This document shows positions 36,709-45,799 of a stretch of 64,000 bases of DNA, piece after piece. Position numbers and translations under genes: made by a program. The notes beneath the pieces were generated by a model. It searched no databases and had not been told where the DNA came from. It saw nothing but the letters and a program-made list of their open reading frames with translations. The stretch's first letter is position 1, and each line of letters opens with the position of its first letter. Origin of the DNA: Paracoccaceae bacterium (GTDB lineage: Bacteria; Pseudomonadota; Alphaproteobacteria; Rhodobacterales; Rhodobacteraceae); contig JAPORQ010000081.1 of assembly GCA_026710155.1 (NCBI GenBank), forward strand, positions 1-64,000. The letters run 5' to 3'.

Positions 36709-36740
36709 AATGGCCTGGACCGGCAAGGGCCCAGGCCATT
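36709..36740 (-). promoter_or_regulatory. Intercistronic stem-loop between binding-protein and ATPase genes
   Basis: A perfect 10-bp stem (AATGGCCTGG with CCAGGCCATT) and a 12-nt GC-rich loop sit 5 nt after the stop of the binding-protein gene. On the minus strand no U-run follows, so it should stabilise the upstream message rather than end it. Confidence 0.65.
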
Positions 36741-36744
36741 TTTG

Positions 36745-38031
36745 TTAGCACCGTGGTGTTATGTTGTTTTCTGCCGCGTACTGCGTGGAATCTTCCATAA
36801 TCAATGGATTGATAACTTCCTTATCCGAACTGATCAGTTCAGTAATTAAATTCCACTCCTTGGCCTGGGCATCCCATTGCTTGACCATGGCCAAGCCATC
36901 ACCACCATGATTTTCACAGGAAACCTCGAAGGGAGGTGCAAATCCTGGCAAACCCCATGATGCCATTATTTCATCGGTTACAACAAGATTTTCCAGACCA
37001 TCTCGCATCATGGCAGGAGTGATATCTGAAACTCCATGTATTTCCTGGGCCTTTCTGATTGCTCCAGCAAGGATGGCTGCATTGTATATTCCCGTGTTAT
37101 AAAGAACGGTACCGATGCTGGTTCCATCTCCTGACCCGATACCCTTGTCATGTAAGTATGTTTTCAGGTCATCATAAAGTGGAAAATCAGTTCCAACACC
37201 ATGAAAGGTAAGAGACTTGTAGTTGTGGGCCCTTTCAGCGGCGGGAATAACGTCATTTTCAGACCCAGACCACCAGATGCCGATAAAATTCTCCATTGGA
37301 AAACGAATATTGGCTGCTTCCTGTATGGCCACGGAGTTCATGATACCCCAACCCCACATCAGCACGTAATCCATCTGTCCCCTTCTGATTTCCAGCCATT
37401 GGGACTTCTGTTCCAGGCCCGGATGATCAACCGGAATAAGAGTCAATTCATAACCATGCTTTTCGGAAAGTTTTTCCAAGGTCTTGATGGGCTCTTTCCC
37501 ATAGGCGGAATTATGATAGACAAGGGCAATTTTCTTGCCTGATATATCACCACCATTTTCATCAAGGACATGTTTGATTGCTACGGAAGCACCATCCCAG
37601 TAATTGGCTGGGAAATTGAATACCCACTCGAAAATTGAACCATCTTTGGCCGAGGTCCGACCATAGCCCATGGTTTGCAATGGAATCTGATCAACCGATA
37701 CCTTTGGTATGAGCTGATAGGTGATACCGGTTGAAAGCGGAACATAAACCAGGGAACCTTCGCCCTTGGTTGCTTCATAGCATTCCACACCTTTTTGAGT
37801 GTTGTATCCCGTTTCACACTCGATGATTTTTACCAGTTCACCACCAATGCCTCCATCACGCTCATTCAAGAGTGTGAAGTAATCCACAAAACCATCTGCA
37901 GTCGGAATTCCACCTGCAGAATATGGTCCTGTACGATAACTCAGCCAGGGAAGCACCAAATCTGCCAAGGCAGGCGGGGCGGCCAGCGACAGGATCGTGG
38001 CCAAGCTAATAAACAGTTTTCTTACCTTCAT
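36745..38031 (-). CDS. Branched-chain-type ABC transporter substrate-binding protein
   Basis: A 428-residue type I periplasmic binding protein. The start is the ATG at 38031, with GGAGG 6 nt upstream; a longer frame upstream lacks a ribosome-binding site. The signal peptide (MKVRKLFISLATILSLAAPP) is cut after ALA. Features of the family are SYRTGPYSAGGIPTADGFVD, ECETGYNTQKGVECYEATK and KKIALVYHNSAYGKEP. Its relatives occur with PaaK-type ligases and are thought to bind aromatic or other carboxylic acids. The ligand here is unknown. Confidence 0.86.
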   Translation of the reverse strand: MKVRKLFISLATILSLAAPPALADLVLPWLSYRTGPYSAGGIPTADGFVDYFTLLNERDGGIGGELVKIIECETGYNTQKGVECYEATKGEGSLVYVPLSTGITYQLIPKVSVDQIPLQTMGYGRTSAKDGSIFEWVFNFPANYWDGASVAIKHVLDENGGDISGKKIALVYHNSAYGKEPIKTLEKLSEKHGYELTLIPVDHPGLEQKSQWLEIRRGQMDYVLMWGWGIMNSVAIQEAANIRFPMENFIGIWWSGSENDVIPAAERAHNYKSLTFHGVGTDFPLYDDLKTYLHDKGIGSGDGTSIGTVLYNTGIYNAAILAGAIRKAQEIHGVSDITPAMMRDGLENLVVTDEIMASWGLPGFAPPFEVSCENHGGDGLAMVKQWDAQAKEWNLITELISSDKEVINPLIMEDSTQYAAENNITPRC

Positions 38032-38074
38032 TTTTTCCTCCAAATTTAGGTACGTGTTAATCATATCACCTCAA

Positions 38075-39151
38075 CTAATGCGGATAGGGCCAAAGCCTTA
38101 GTTTTTGCTTCAACAACCGCCAAAGTTGAGCCAATCCATGCGGTTCGAATATTAAGAATACTATAATCAATATGCCAACAGAAATAAATTCCAAATGAGT
38201 TGCGATGGCGGCATCCCACTCCCACCAGCCAACCAGAATGTTTTTGAGCAGAACAGGGAACAGTACCATGAAGGCAGCACCGATAAATGATCCCAGTATG
38301 GAACCCAACCCACCAATAATTATCATGAACAAAACCAAAAAGGACTGGTTTATGCCAAATGCCTCGGTGGCTTCAACCGCTCCCAGATAAACCGAAAAGA
38401 ACAATGCCCCGGCAATGCCGATATAAAAGGACGAAATGGCAAATGCCGACAGTTTTGCGTGCAACAGATTGACACCGATGATTTCGGCGGCAATGTCCAT
38501 GTCCCTGGTTGCCATCCATTTTCTGCCGAGACTGCCTCTGGTCAGATTCCGGCACCCCCATGCCAAGCCAAAAGCAAACAACAGGCAAATCATATACTGG
38601 GCCCAAGGGTCAACATTTGGTCCGGTAACCAGAATACCGAAAACGGACCTTTCCGGCGTCGAGATTTGACCCGATGCGGAATAATTATAGAACCAGGGAA
38701 ACCTGTTGAACAACCAGACCAGGAAAAACTGTGAGGCCAGCGTGGCAACTGCCAGGTAAAAACCCTTGATTCGCAAGGATGGAATGCCGAACAAAATACC
38801 GACCCCGGCAGTAATCAAACCGGATAGGATGATGCAGAAAATGACATTCAGATCTGGAAAACTGGTCATCAACTTGTAACAGGAATATGCTCCAACAGCC
38901 ATGAAACCACCGGTTCCCAGCGAAATCTGCCCACAATGTCCGGTCAGGATATTCAAGCCAAGTGATGCAATTGCCCATACCAAAAAAGGCACCAAAACCG
39001 CACTTGCCCAATAGTCATTGATCATGAGTGGAATAACGACAAATGCTATGAAGAGGATGAAATAGTATCCATATTTGTCCAACCTGATGCTGAATGATCC
39101 GCTGTCATGCGGGTAGGAAGTCTTGAATTCGCCTACTTCACGATAAAACAT
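38075..39151 (-). CDS. livM: Branched-chain-type ABC transporter permease (LivM-like)
   Basis: A 358-residue inner-membrane permease with about ten helices. LNILTGHCGQISLGTGGFMA is the LivM consensus near residue 65, and the cytoplasmic loop GRKWMATRDMDIAAEIIGVN contacts the ATPase. It starts 2 nt after the LivH-like gene and precedes the binding-protein gene by about 45 nt. Complete. Confidence 0.88.
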   Translation of the reverse strand: MFYREVGEFKTSYPHDSGSFSIRLDKYGYYFILFIAFVVIPLMINDYWASAVLVPFLVWAIASLGLNILTGHCGQISLGTGGFMAVGAYSCYKLMTSFPDLNVIFCIILSGLITAGVGILFGIPSLRIKGFYLAVATLASQFFLVWLFNRFPWFYNYSASGQISTPERSVFGILVTGPNVDPWAQYMICLLFAFGLAWGCRNLTRGSLGRKWMATRDMDIAAEIIGVNLLHAKLSAFAISSFYIGIAGALFFSVYLGAVEATEAFGINQSFLVLFMIIIGGLGSILGSFIGAAFMVLFPVLLKNILVGWWEWDAAIATHLEFISVGILIIVFLIFEPHGLAQLWRLLKQKLRLWPYPH

Positions 39152-39153
39152 GG

Positions 39154-40137
39154 TCAGACCCTCTCAATGATTTTTTCACCAAACAGACCTTGAGGTCTGA
39201 ATAGGAGAAACACCAAGGCAACAACATAGGCAAACCAGTTTTCGGTTGCACCGCCGATCATGGAACCAATCATGAAATCAAAAAGTTTTTCCCCAACCCC
39301 AATCAACAATCCTCCCACTATGGCACCTGGAATTGAAGTCAGACCACCCAGCATAAGGACCGGAAGTGCCTTGAGTGCCACCAGGGAAAGGGAAAACTGG
39401 ACACCGGATTTGGTTCCCCAGAAAATACCGGCAATGAGTGCCACCAATCCGGCAATGCTCCAAACAATAACCCAAATCCTGCGGAGTGAAATACCCACCG
39501 ACAGGGCTGCCTGATGATCATCAGCAACGGCACGCAATGCCCTTCCTGTCTTGGAAAATTGTGAGAAAATGGTCAGTCCGATAACCAGCAATGCCGCAAC
39601 AATCGAAGCCGTAATGTCCAGTCGGTCAATGAAAAAACCATAACCAAACCATTCATGTGTCGCCTGCTCCACGGTATCCGAAATTCCAACTGGAATGCCA
39701 ATGTCTAGCTTTTTGACATCGGCACCCCACATGAGGTCTCCAAACCCTTCCAGGAAATAGGCCAAACCAATGGTGGCCATAAAGAGTATTACCGGATTTT
39801 GATTGACCAAATGCTTCAGGATCAACCTTTCCACCAACCAGGCAAGCAAAAGCATGGACAGGAGTGTCAGGAGCAGGGCCAGCAAGGTTGGCATATTCCA
39901 GCCAAACCCATGAATTGAAGTCCCCAGCAGGTTGTTGATCAAATGTTCAAAAGGTACAATCCCCTGTTGCAAGCCAACCAATGTAAGGGCGGCAAACAGA
40001 ACCATTACACCCTGGGCATAATTGAAAACACCTGATGCCTTGAAGATCAGGACAAAACCCAATGCAACGAGAGCATACAAAATTCCTGTCATGAAACCGT
40101 TAATGGAAACTTCCAAAGCAAAAAGGAGTGTTTGCAT
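39154..40137 (-). CDS. livH: Branched-chain-type ABC transporter permease (LivH-like)
   Basis: A 327-residue permease. The LivH motif GFVLIFKASGVFNYAQGVMV is at about residues 27-46, and the ATPase-docking loop SKTGRALRAVADDHQAALSV is near residue 200. The C-terminal helix ends FLLFRPQGLFGEK, also standard. It pairs with the LivM-like protein to form the channel. It lies 15 nt after the LivG-like ATPase gene. Confidence 0.88.
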   Translation of the reverse strand: MQTLLFALEVSINGFMTGILYALVALGFVLIFKASGVFNYAQGVMVLFAALTLVGLQQGIVPFEHLINNLLGTSIHGFGWNMPTLLALLLTLLSMLLLAWLVERLILKHLVNQNPVILFMATIGLAYFLEGFGDLMWGADVKKLDIGIPVGISDTVEQATHEWFGYGFFIDRLDITASIVAALLVIGLTIFSQFSKTGRALRAVADDHQAALSVGISLRRIWVIVWSIAGLVALIAGIFWGTKSGVQFSLSLVALKALPVLMLGGLTSIPGAIVGGLLIGVGEKLFDFMIGSMIGGATENWFAYVVALVFLLFRPQGLFGEKIIERV

Positions 40138-40152
40138 ACTAATTCCTAAATC

Positions 40153-40947
40153 TTAATGAGATACACCTAAATAGGCATCTATGACATTTTGATCATTGCG
40201 AACTTCATCCGGTTGGCCATCAGCGATCTTCTCCCCATGATCAATGACCACAACTCGGTCAGCCAAATCCATGACCACTCCCATATCATGCTCAATAAGT
40301 GCGATTGTTGTTCCCAATTCCTCATTTACATCAAGAATGAACCGACACATATCTTCTTTTTCTTCATTATTCATCCCCGCCATTGGCTCATCCAACAATA
40401 GAAGCAAGGGTTCCGCCGCAAGGGCCCTGCCTAGTTCAACACGTTTCTGCAGACCATAGGGCAACACGCCAACCGGTGTTTTCCTGATCGCCTGGATCTC
40501 AAGGAAATCAATGATCTTCTCGACAACCAACCTGTTTTCGGTTTCCTCACGTTCGGCCTTTCCCCACCAGGCCAGTTGCGAAAGCAAGCCGGATTTCATG
40601 TATATCATGCGTCCGGTCATCATGTTGTCAAGTACCGTCATGCCTTCGAAAAGGGCAATGTTTTGAAAGGTTCTGGCAATCCTTTGATAAGCAATCTGAT
40701 GCGGCTTCAATCGGGGCCTGCGTTTTCCTTCAAACCAGATTTCACCTTCCTGAGGGGTGTAAAATCCGTTGATCACGTTCAACATGGAGGATTTTCCTGC
40801 ACCGTTGGGTCCAATAATAGCCCTGATTTCACCCCGCTTGATATTGAAGGAAACATGAGATAAAGCCTTCACACCACCAAATCTGAGCGTGACATTTACA
40901 ATGTCCATCACGATGTCATTCTTGTTGGCCAATTCAACTTGCTCCAT
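40153..40947 (-). CDS. livG: Branched-chain-type ABC transporter ATPase (LivG-like)
   Basis: A 264-residue ABC ATPase. Walker A is GPNGAGKSS and Walker B is LLLLDEPMAGMNNEE, followed by the H-loop LIEHDMGVV. The signature region reads LPYGLQKRVELGRAL in place of LSGGQ, as is usual in LivG proteins of the ligase-associated clusters. It begins 15 nt after the acyl-CoA synthetase gene. Confidence 0.88.
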   Translation of the reverse strand: MEQVELANKNDIVMDIVNVTLRFGGVKALSHVSFNIKRGEIRAIIGPNGAGKSSMLNVINGFYTPQEGEIWFEGKRRPRLKPHQIAYQRIARTFQNIALFEGMTVLDNMMTGRMIYMKSGLLSQLAWWGKAEREETENRLVVEKIIDFLEIQAIRKTPVGVLPYGLQKRVELGRALAAEPLLLLLDEPMAGMNNEEKEDMCRFILDVNEELGTTIALIEHDMGVVMDLADRVVVIDHGEKIADGQPDEVRNDQNVIDAYLGVSH

Positions 40948-40962
40948 CGAAAAAATTTGCCT

Positions 40963-42882
40963 CTACGCATCCATGATCCTGAGGGTGGCGGAAATAGACC
41001 CCTTGCGTCCGTCCTCATAGGTTACCTCTGAAGTTGTATGAACTTCGTTGTTGCCATCATATAGTGCAGTTACCAGATCGCTGTATTTGTCCTCTATGAC
41101 CCTTCTTCTTACTTTTCTCGTTCTGGTTAATTCACCATCATCTGCATCAAGTTCCTTGTGCAATACCAGAAACCTCTTGACGATGCATCCGGAAAGCTGT
41201 TCATCCCCGGCAAGATCCTCGTTGACCTGCCCAACGTAATTCTGAATGATCTTGTAAACTTCGGGATGGCCTGCCAGTTCCTGATAGGAACTGTAGACAA
41301 CATTGTTCCTTTCTGCCCAGTTACCCACGGACACCAGATCGATATTCACCATTGCGGTACAATATTCCCGATTGTTTCCGAACACAACCGTTTCAAGAAC
41401 ATCCGGAAAAAACTTCAGCTTGTTTTCAACATACTTTGGAGCGAACAACTTGCCATTGGCCATTTTTCCAACATCCTTGGCACGGTCGATTATTTTCAGA
41501 TGCCCATTTGACTCATCTATAAATCCTGCATCTCCTGTGGCTACCCAGCCATCCTTGTCCTTGGTCGAATTCGTTGCTTCCGGATTCTTGTAATACTCGA
41601 TAAAGGTACCGGGTGACCGGTAAAAAATTTCTCCCTGATCATCAATTCTGAGTTCTACTCCCGGGCCTGGAATACCAACGGTATCGGCTTCAACCTCACC
41701 ATCAGGCTGGCTGGTTATAAAGACCGACGCCTCTGTCTGGCCATAAAGTTGTTTCAGATTGATTCCGATCGAACGATAAAAGTCAAAAATCTCTGGCCCG
41801 ATTGCTTCTCCTGCAGTATATCCCACTCTTACCCGTGACAGTCCAAGAACATTCCGAAGAGGCCCGTATACAAGAATTTCACCGATTCGGTAAATGATTG
41901 ATTCGATCGATGAGACCTTTTCACCTGTCATGATCGGAACCCCAACCTTGCGGGCATGATTCATGAAATATTGAAACATGCTTCGTTTGATTTTTCCTGC
42001 ATCCTCAATCCTGATCATGGATGTGGTAAGAAGGGATTCAAACACTCGGGGAGGTGCAAAAAAATAGCTAGGTCCGATTTCTCGAAGATCGTGCATCATG
42101 GTTTGGGATGATTCAGGGCAATTTACACAAAATCCGTTCCAATACGCCTGGCCGATTGAAAATATGAAATCACCCACCCAAGCCATTGGCAGATAGGCCA
42201 GTACGGTTTCCTTTTGGGAAAGCGAATCAAATCTTGAAGAATCCCTGGAGGCTGAAACAATATTTGCGTGGCTCAGGACGACCCCCTTGGGATTGCCGGT
42301 AGTACCTGAAGTATACAATATGACGCAAATCTTTTCGGGACTTATCTTTTCCTGCCTTGCCTGCAGTTCGTTTCCATACTTTTTGCGGTTCTCATCAAGG
42401 GAATCATGGAATGACATAAAAGAATGCAAGTTTGAATGGTCATAATTCCTCAATCCCCTGGGGTCAAGGTAAATGATCTGTTTCAGGGATTTGCACTTTT
42501 CCTGCTGTTCCAGAATCTTATCAACCTGCTCTTGATCTCCAGCAACGGCAAGTGCTGCTTCGCAATGGCCCAGAACATATCCGATTTCATCACCTACTGC
42601 ATCCTGATAAATCGGTACTGGTACTGCACCTATCCTTTGAGCAGCAATCATCGACCAATACAGCTTTGGCCGATTGCGACCAAGCACGGCAATGTGCTCA
42701 CCTTCCTTGATCCCAAGGGCCAGGTACCCAAGTGCGATTTCCTCAACCTGGTTTTGCACCTCTTTCCAGGTCCAGCTCTGCCAAATGCCATACTCCTTTT
42801 CCCTATTGGCAATTTGATCGCCATATTCCTGAGCATTCCGGTCAAGGAGTTCGGGAATTGTAAAGGATACCTCGGTTGTCAT
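40963..42882 (-). CDS. Long-chain-type AMP-forming acyl-CoA synthetase
   Basis: A 639-residue adenylate-forming enzyme related to long-chain fatty-acid CoA ligases. The phosphate loop is LYTSGTTGNPKGVVLSH, the mid motif is VGYTAGEAIGP, the adenine motif is LYGQTEAS, and the hinge is GWVATGDAGFIDESNGHLKI with DRAKDVGKMANGK. It leads the operon of the ABC importer (15 nt upstream of livG), and a PaaK-like ligase closes the same operon. Such clusters are thought to import acids and activate them at once. It is longer than the ligase at 26506 and belongs to a different subfamily. Confidence 0.86.
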   Translation of the reverse strand: MTTEVSFTIPELLDRNAQEYGDQIANREKEYGIWQSWTWKEVQNQVEEIALGYLALGIKEGEHIAVLGRNRPKLYWSMIAAQRIGAVPVPIYQDAVGDEIGYVLGHCEAALAVAGDQEQVDKILEQQEKCKSLKQIIYLDPRGLRNYDHSNLHSFMSFHDSLDENRKKYGNELQARQEKISPEKICVILYTSGTTGNPKGVVLSHANIVSASRDSSRFDSLSQKETVLAYLPMAWVGDFIFSIGQAYWNGFCVNCPESSQTMMHDLREIGPSYFFAPPRVFESLLTTSMIRIEDAGKIKRSMFQYFMNHARKVGVPIMTGEKVSSIESIIYRIGEILVYGPLRNVLGLSRVRVGYTAGEAIGPEIFDFYRSIGINLKQLYGQTEASVFITSQPDGEVEADTVGIPGPGVELRIDDQGEIFYRSPGTFIEYYKNPEATNSTKDKDGWVATGDAGFIDESNGHLKIIDRAKDVGKMANGKLFAPKYVENKLKFFPDVLETVVFGNNREYCTAMVNIDLVSVGNWAERNNVVYSSYQELAGHPEVYKIIQNYVGQVNEDLAGDEQLSGCIVKRFLVLHKELDADDGELTRTRKVRRRVIEDKYSDLVTALYDGNNEVHTTSEVTYEDGRKGSISATLRIMDA

Positions 42883-42924
42883 TCTTACCTAGTCCCAGGA
42901 ATCTAAACCTGTATTACCATGACA

Positions 42925-45699
42925 TTAAACCTCCGCTTCAACAGGAACATCTATTTTAACCGCTGAAAATTTGAACTCGGGAATCTTCCCATAAGGGTCT
43001 ACAGCTGGATTGGTCAGGACATTACCCGCCGCCTCAACAAAAGCAAATGGAACAAACACCGAGTTGACTGGAATATTCCGATCTTCCCTCGCCTTGATAT
43101 GAATTGCACCCCTTCTTGTCTCAAGTCTGACACTGTCCCCTGCTTCAACACCAAGATTCCTGAGAGTTCTCGGGTGCAATGAGCAAACTGCCTCTGGCTC
43201 CATTGAATCCAGAATCCGTGATCTTCGGGTCATAGAGCCTGTATGCCAATGTTCCAATTGACGTCCCGTTATCAAAATCATCGGAAACTCATTGTCTGGC
43301 ATTTCATCAGGTGGAATGATACTTGCCGGAGTAAAACTTGCCAAGCCGTCACTGGTCGGAAAGCCATCCCCGAAGACAATGGACTGTCCGGGTTCTTCCG
43401 GACTTTCACATGGATAGGTTACAGAATTCTGTTCCTCCAGCCTTTGCCATGTGATATTGTTCAGTGATGGCATAGTCAGTTTCATTTCGGCAAAAATTTC
43501 CGATGGATGAGTGTAGTTCCAGTTCAAACCCATGCGCTTGCCGATTTCGTTTGTTATCCACCAATCTTCCTTGGCTTCACCCGGAGCCTCCACTGCCTTT
43601 CGTCCCATTTGAACCTGGCGGTTGGTATTGGTCACCGTTCCGTTTTTCTCGGCAAAGGCGGCAGCAGGCAATATTACATCGGCATAATTGGCCGTTTCGG
43701 TAAGAAAAATATCCTGAACAACAAGAAAATCCAACTTTGCAAGTGCCTGGCGGGCATGAACCACATCCGGGTCAGACATCGCGGGATTCTCACCAAGAAT
43801 ATACATGCCCCTTATGTTGCCCTCATGGATAGCCTGGATTATCTCGGTTACCGTAAGCCCCGGTATCGAGGAAAAGTCGTCGGAATTCCATACCTTGGTG
43901 AATTTGGACCTGATCGAATCACTCTCTACACCTTGATAATCGGGCAGGAACATTGGTATCAGGCCGGCGTCAGATGCACCCTGGACATTGTTCTGCCCCC
44001 TCAGGGGATGCAAGCCGGTTCCGGGCTTGCCGACATGACCACACATCAGGGCCAGTGAAATCAGGCACCTGGAATTGTCTGTACCATGAATATGTTGCGA
44101 TACCCCCATGCCCCAAAAGATCATGCCTCCCTCGCCGGTGGCAAATACCCGTGCCACCTCCCGTAAGGTTGAGGCATTGATTTTACAGATTTCCGCCATC
44201 TTCTCGGGCGTGAAATCAGCAAGATGTTCCTTCAAAGCATCCCAGTTCTTGGTGAATTTACCAATATATTCAGTGTCATATAATTCCTCTTCCAGTATGG
44301 TGTGCATGATCGCATTCAGCATGGCAACATCGGTGCCGGGCTGGAAGTTGAGATTGTACTTTGCATATCGCTTCAACTCACTGCCCCTGGGATCCATGAT
44401 AATGAGCGTTCCACCCCGTTTGGCAAATTGCTTGAAATAGGTTGCTGCAACGGGATGGTTTTCAATTGGATTGGCCCCGATTATGATTGCCACATCGGCA
44501 TTTTCTATTTCGTTGAAAGTAGCTGTAACCGCCCCTGAACCAATATTTTCGATCAGGGCCGAAACGGACGAAGCATGGCATAGTCTTGTACAATGGTCTA
44601 CATTGTTGTGGCCAAAACCCTGTCGAATCAGTTTTTGAAACAGGTAGGCCTCCTCGTTGGTGCATTTTGCCGAACCAAAACCGGCAATTGTTTTACCACC
44701 AAACTCACTGCTCAAGGAACCAAATTGACCGGCCGTGAGTTCCAGGGCCTCATCCCATAAAGCCTCCCTGAAGAAATCGGCAAAATTTCCCGGATCGACA
44801 TTAAGGCCTTTCGGAGGGGCTTGTTTCTTCCTGATCAGGGGCTTGGTCAATCTATGGGGATGAGAAATGTAATCGAACCCAAACCTTCCCTTGATGCATA
44901 ACCTTTGTTCATTGGCTGGCCCCAGATGACCATCAACATATTTGATCTGATTGTTGCCAACCTTGAGTGAAATCTGGCACCCCACGCCACAAAATGGGCA
45001 CACACTGGCAATCTCTTCCTGAAAATCCCGACTGTCACCAATTTGATTTTCATCCACCATTGATGCGGGCATCAAGGCACCCGTTGGGCAGGCCTGGACA
45101 CATTCACCACATGCGACACAAGTTGAATTGCCCATCGGGTCGGCAAAATCAAAGATAATCTGGGAAGTACGACCTCGACCAGCCATTCCAATGACATCAT
45201 TAACCTGTACTTCCCTGCAGGCCCTTGCACAGAGACCACAATGAATACAGGCATCCAAATTCACACGCATGGCCGAATGCGAATCATCAGTTGGAATGAC
45301 CAATTCGGATTCAATCCTGGGAAACCTTGAATGGCTTAAATCCTGAACATCTGCAGTTTTGAACAAATGGGAGGATTGGTCATGTGCCGCTGATTTTTCA
45401 GGTTGGTCGGCCAGCAAAAGTTCCATGATCATTTTACGTGCCTTGACCGATCTGGGACTGGCTGATTTGACCACCATGTTTTCGGTGGGTTTGCGAATAC
45501 AAGATGCAGCCAGAGTCCGTTCACCCTCAATCTCCACCATGCATGCCCGGCAATTGCCGTCAGGTCGGTATCCAATTTCACCCGAATGGCAAAGATGGGG
45601 CAATTCATTGCCTTTGCGGAAGGCAACATCCCAAATGGTTTCACCAGCCTTGGCCAAAACCTCTTCACCATCCAGCTTAAATTTGACAATTTCTTCCAT
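42925..45699 (-). CDS. fdhF: Formate dehydrogenase, molybdenum-containing alpha subunit
   Basis: A 924-residue FdhF-type enzyme. An N-terminal [2Fe-2S] ferredoxin domain (about 1-80; CHSGEIGYRPDGNCRACM) leads. Two [4Fe-4S] clusters follow (CIHCGLCARACREV and CVACGECVQACPTG), then the molybdopterin core with its own cluster (CPFCGVGCQ) and a C-terminal pterin-binding domain. The Mo ligand is Cys in TRLCHASSV, not selenocysteine. It oxidises formate to CO2. No FdsB/FdsG partner or FdhD maturation gene is adjacent, so its electron acceptor is not evident. It might consume formate derived from sarcosine methyl groups; that link is inferred. Confidence 0.9.
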   Translation of the reverse strand: MEEIVKFKLDGEEVLAKAGETIWDVAFRKGNELPHLCHSGEIGYRPDGNCRACMVEIEGERTLAASCIRKPTENMVVKSASPRSVKARKMIMELLLADQPEKSAAHDQSSHLFKTADVQDLSHSRFPRIESELVIPTDDSHSAMRVNLDACIHCGLCARACREVQVNDVIGMAGRGRTSQIIFDFADPMGNSTCVACGECVQACPTGALMPASMVDENQIGDSRDFQEEIASVCPFCGVGCQISLKVGNNQIKYVDGHLGPANEQRLCIKGRFGFDYISHPHRLTKPLIRKKQAPPKGLNVDPGNFADFFREALWDEALELTAGQFGSLSSEFGGKTIAGFGSAKCTNEEAYLFQKLIRQGFGHNNVDHCTRLCHASSVSALIENIGSGAVTATFNEIENADVAIIIGANPIENHPVAATYFKQFAKRGGTLIIMDPRGSELKRYAKYNLNFQPGTDVAMLNAIMHTILEEELYDTEYIGKFTKNWDALKEHLADFTPEKMAEICKINASTLREVARVFATGEGGMIFWGMGVSQHIHGTDNSRCLISLALMCGHVGKPGTGLHPLRGQNNVQGASDAGLIPMFLPDYQGVESDSIRSKFTKVWNSDDFSSIPGLTVTEIIQAIHEGNIRGMYILGENPAMSDPDVVHARQALAKLDFLVVQDIFLTETANYADVILPAAAFAEKNGTVTNTNRQVQMGRKAVEAPGEAKEDWWITNEIGKRMGLNWNYTHPSEIFAEMKLTMPSLNNITWQRLEEQNSVTYPCESPEEPGQSIVFGDGFPTSDGLASFTPASIIPPDEMPDNEFPMILITGRQLEHWHTGSMTRRSRILDSMEPEAVCSLHPRTLRNLGVEAGDSVRLETRRGAIHIKAREDRNIPVNSVFVPFAFVEAAGNVLTNPAVDPYGKIPEFKFSAVKIDVPVEAEV

Positions 45700-45799
45700 T
45701 CACTCTCCAACAAATACTTGCATCGGATTTTTGTTAGATACAAAAACTGCTTTATACAAACTGCTTTATTTAATCTTTAAAAGAAATACCACAAATCAA

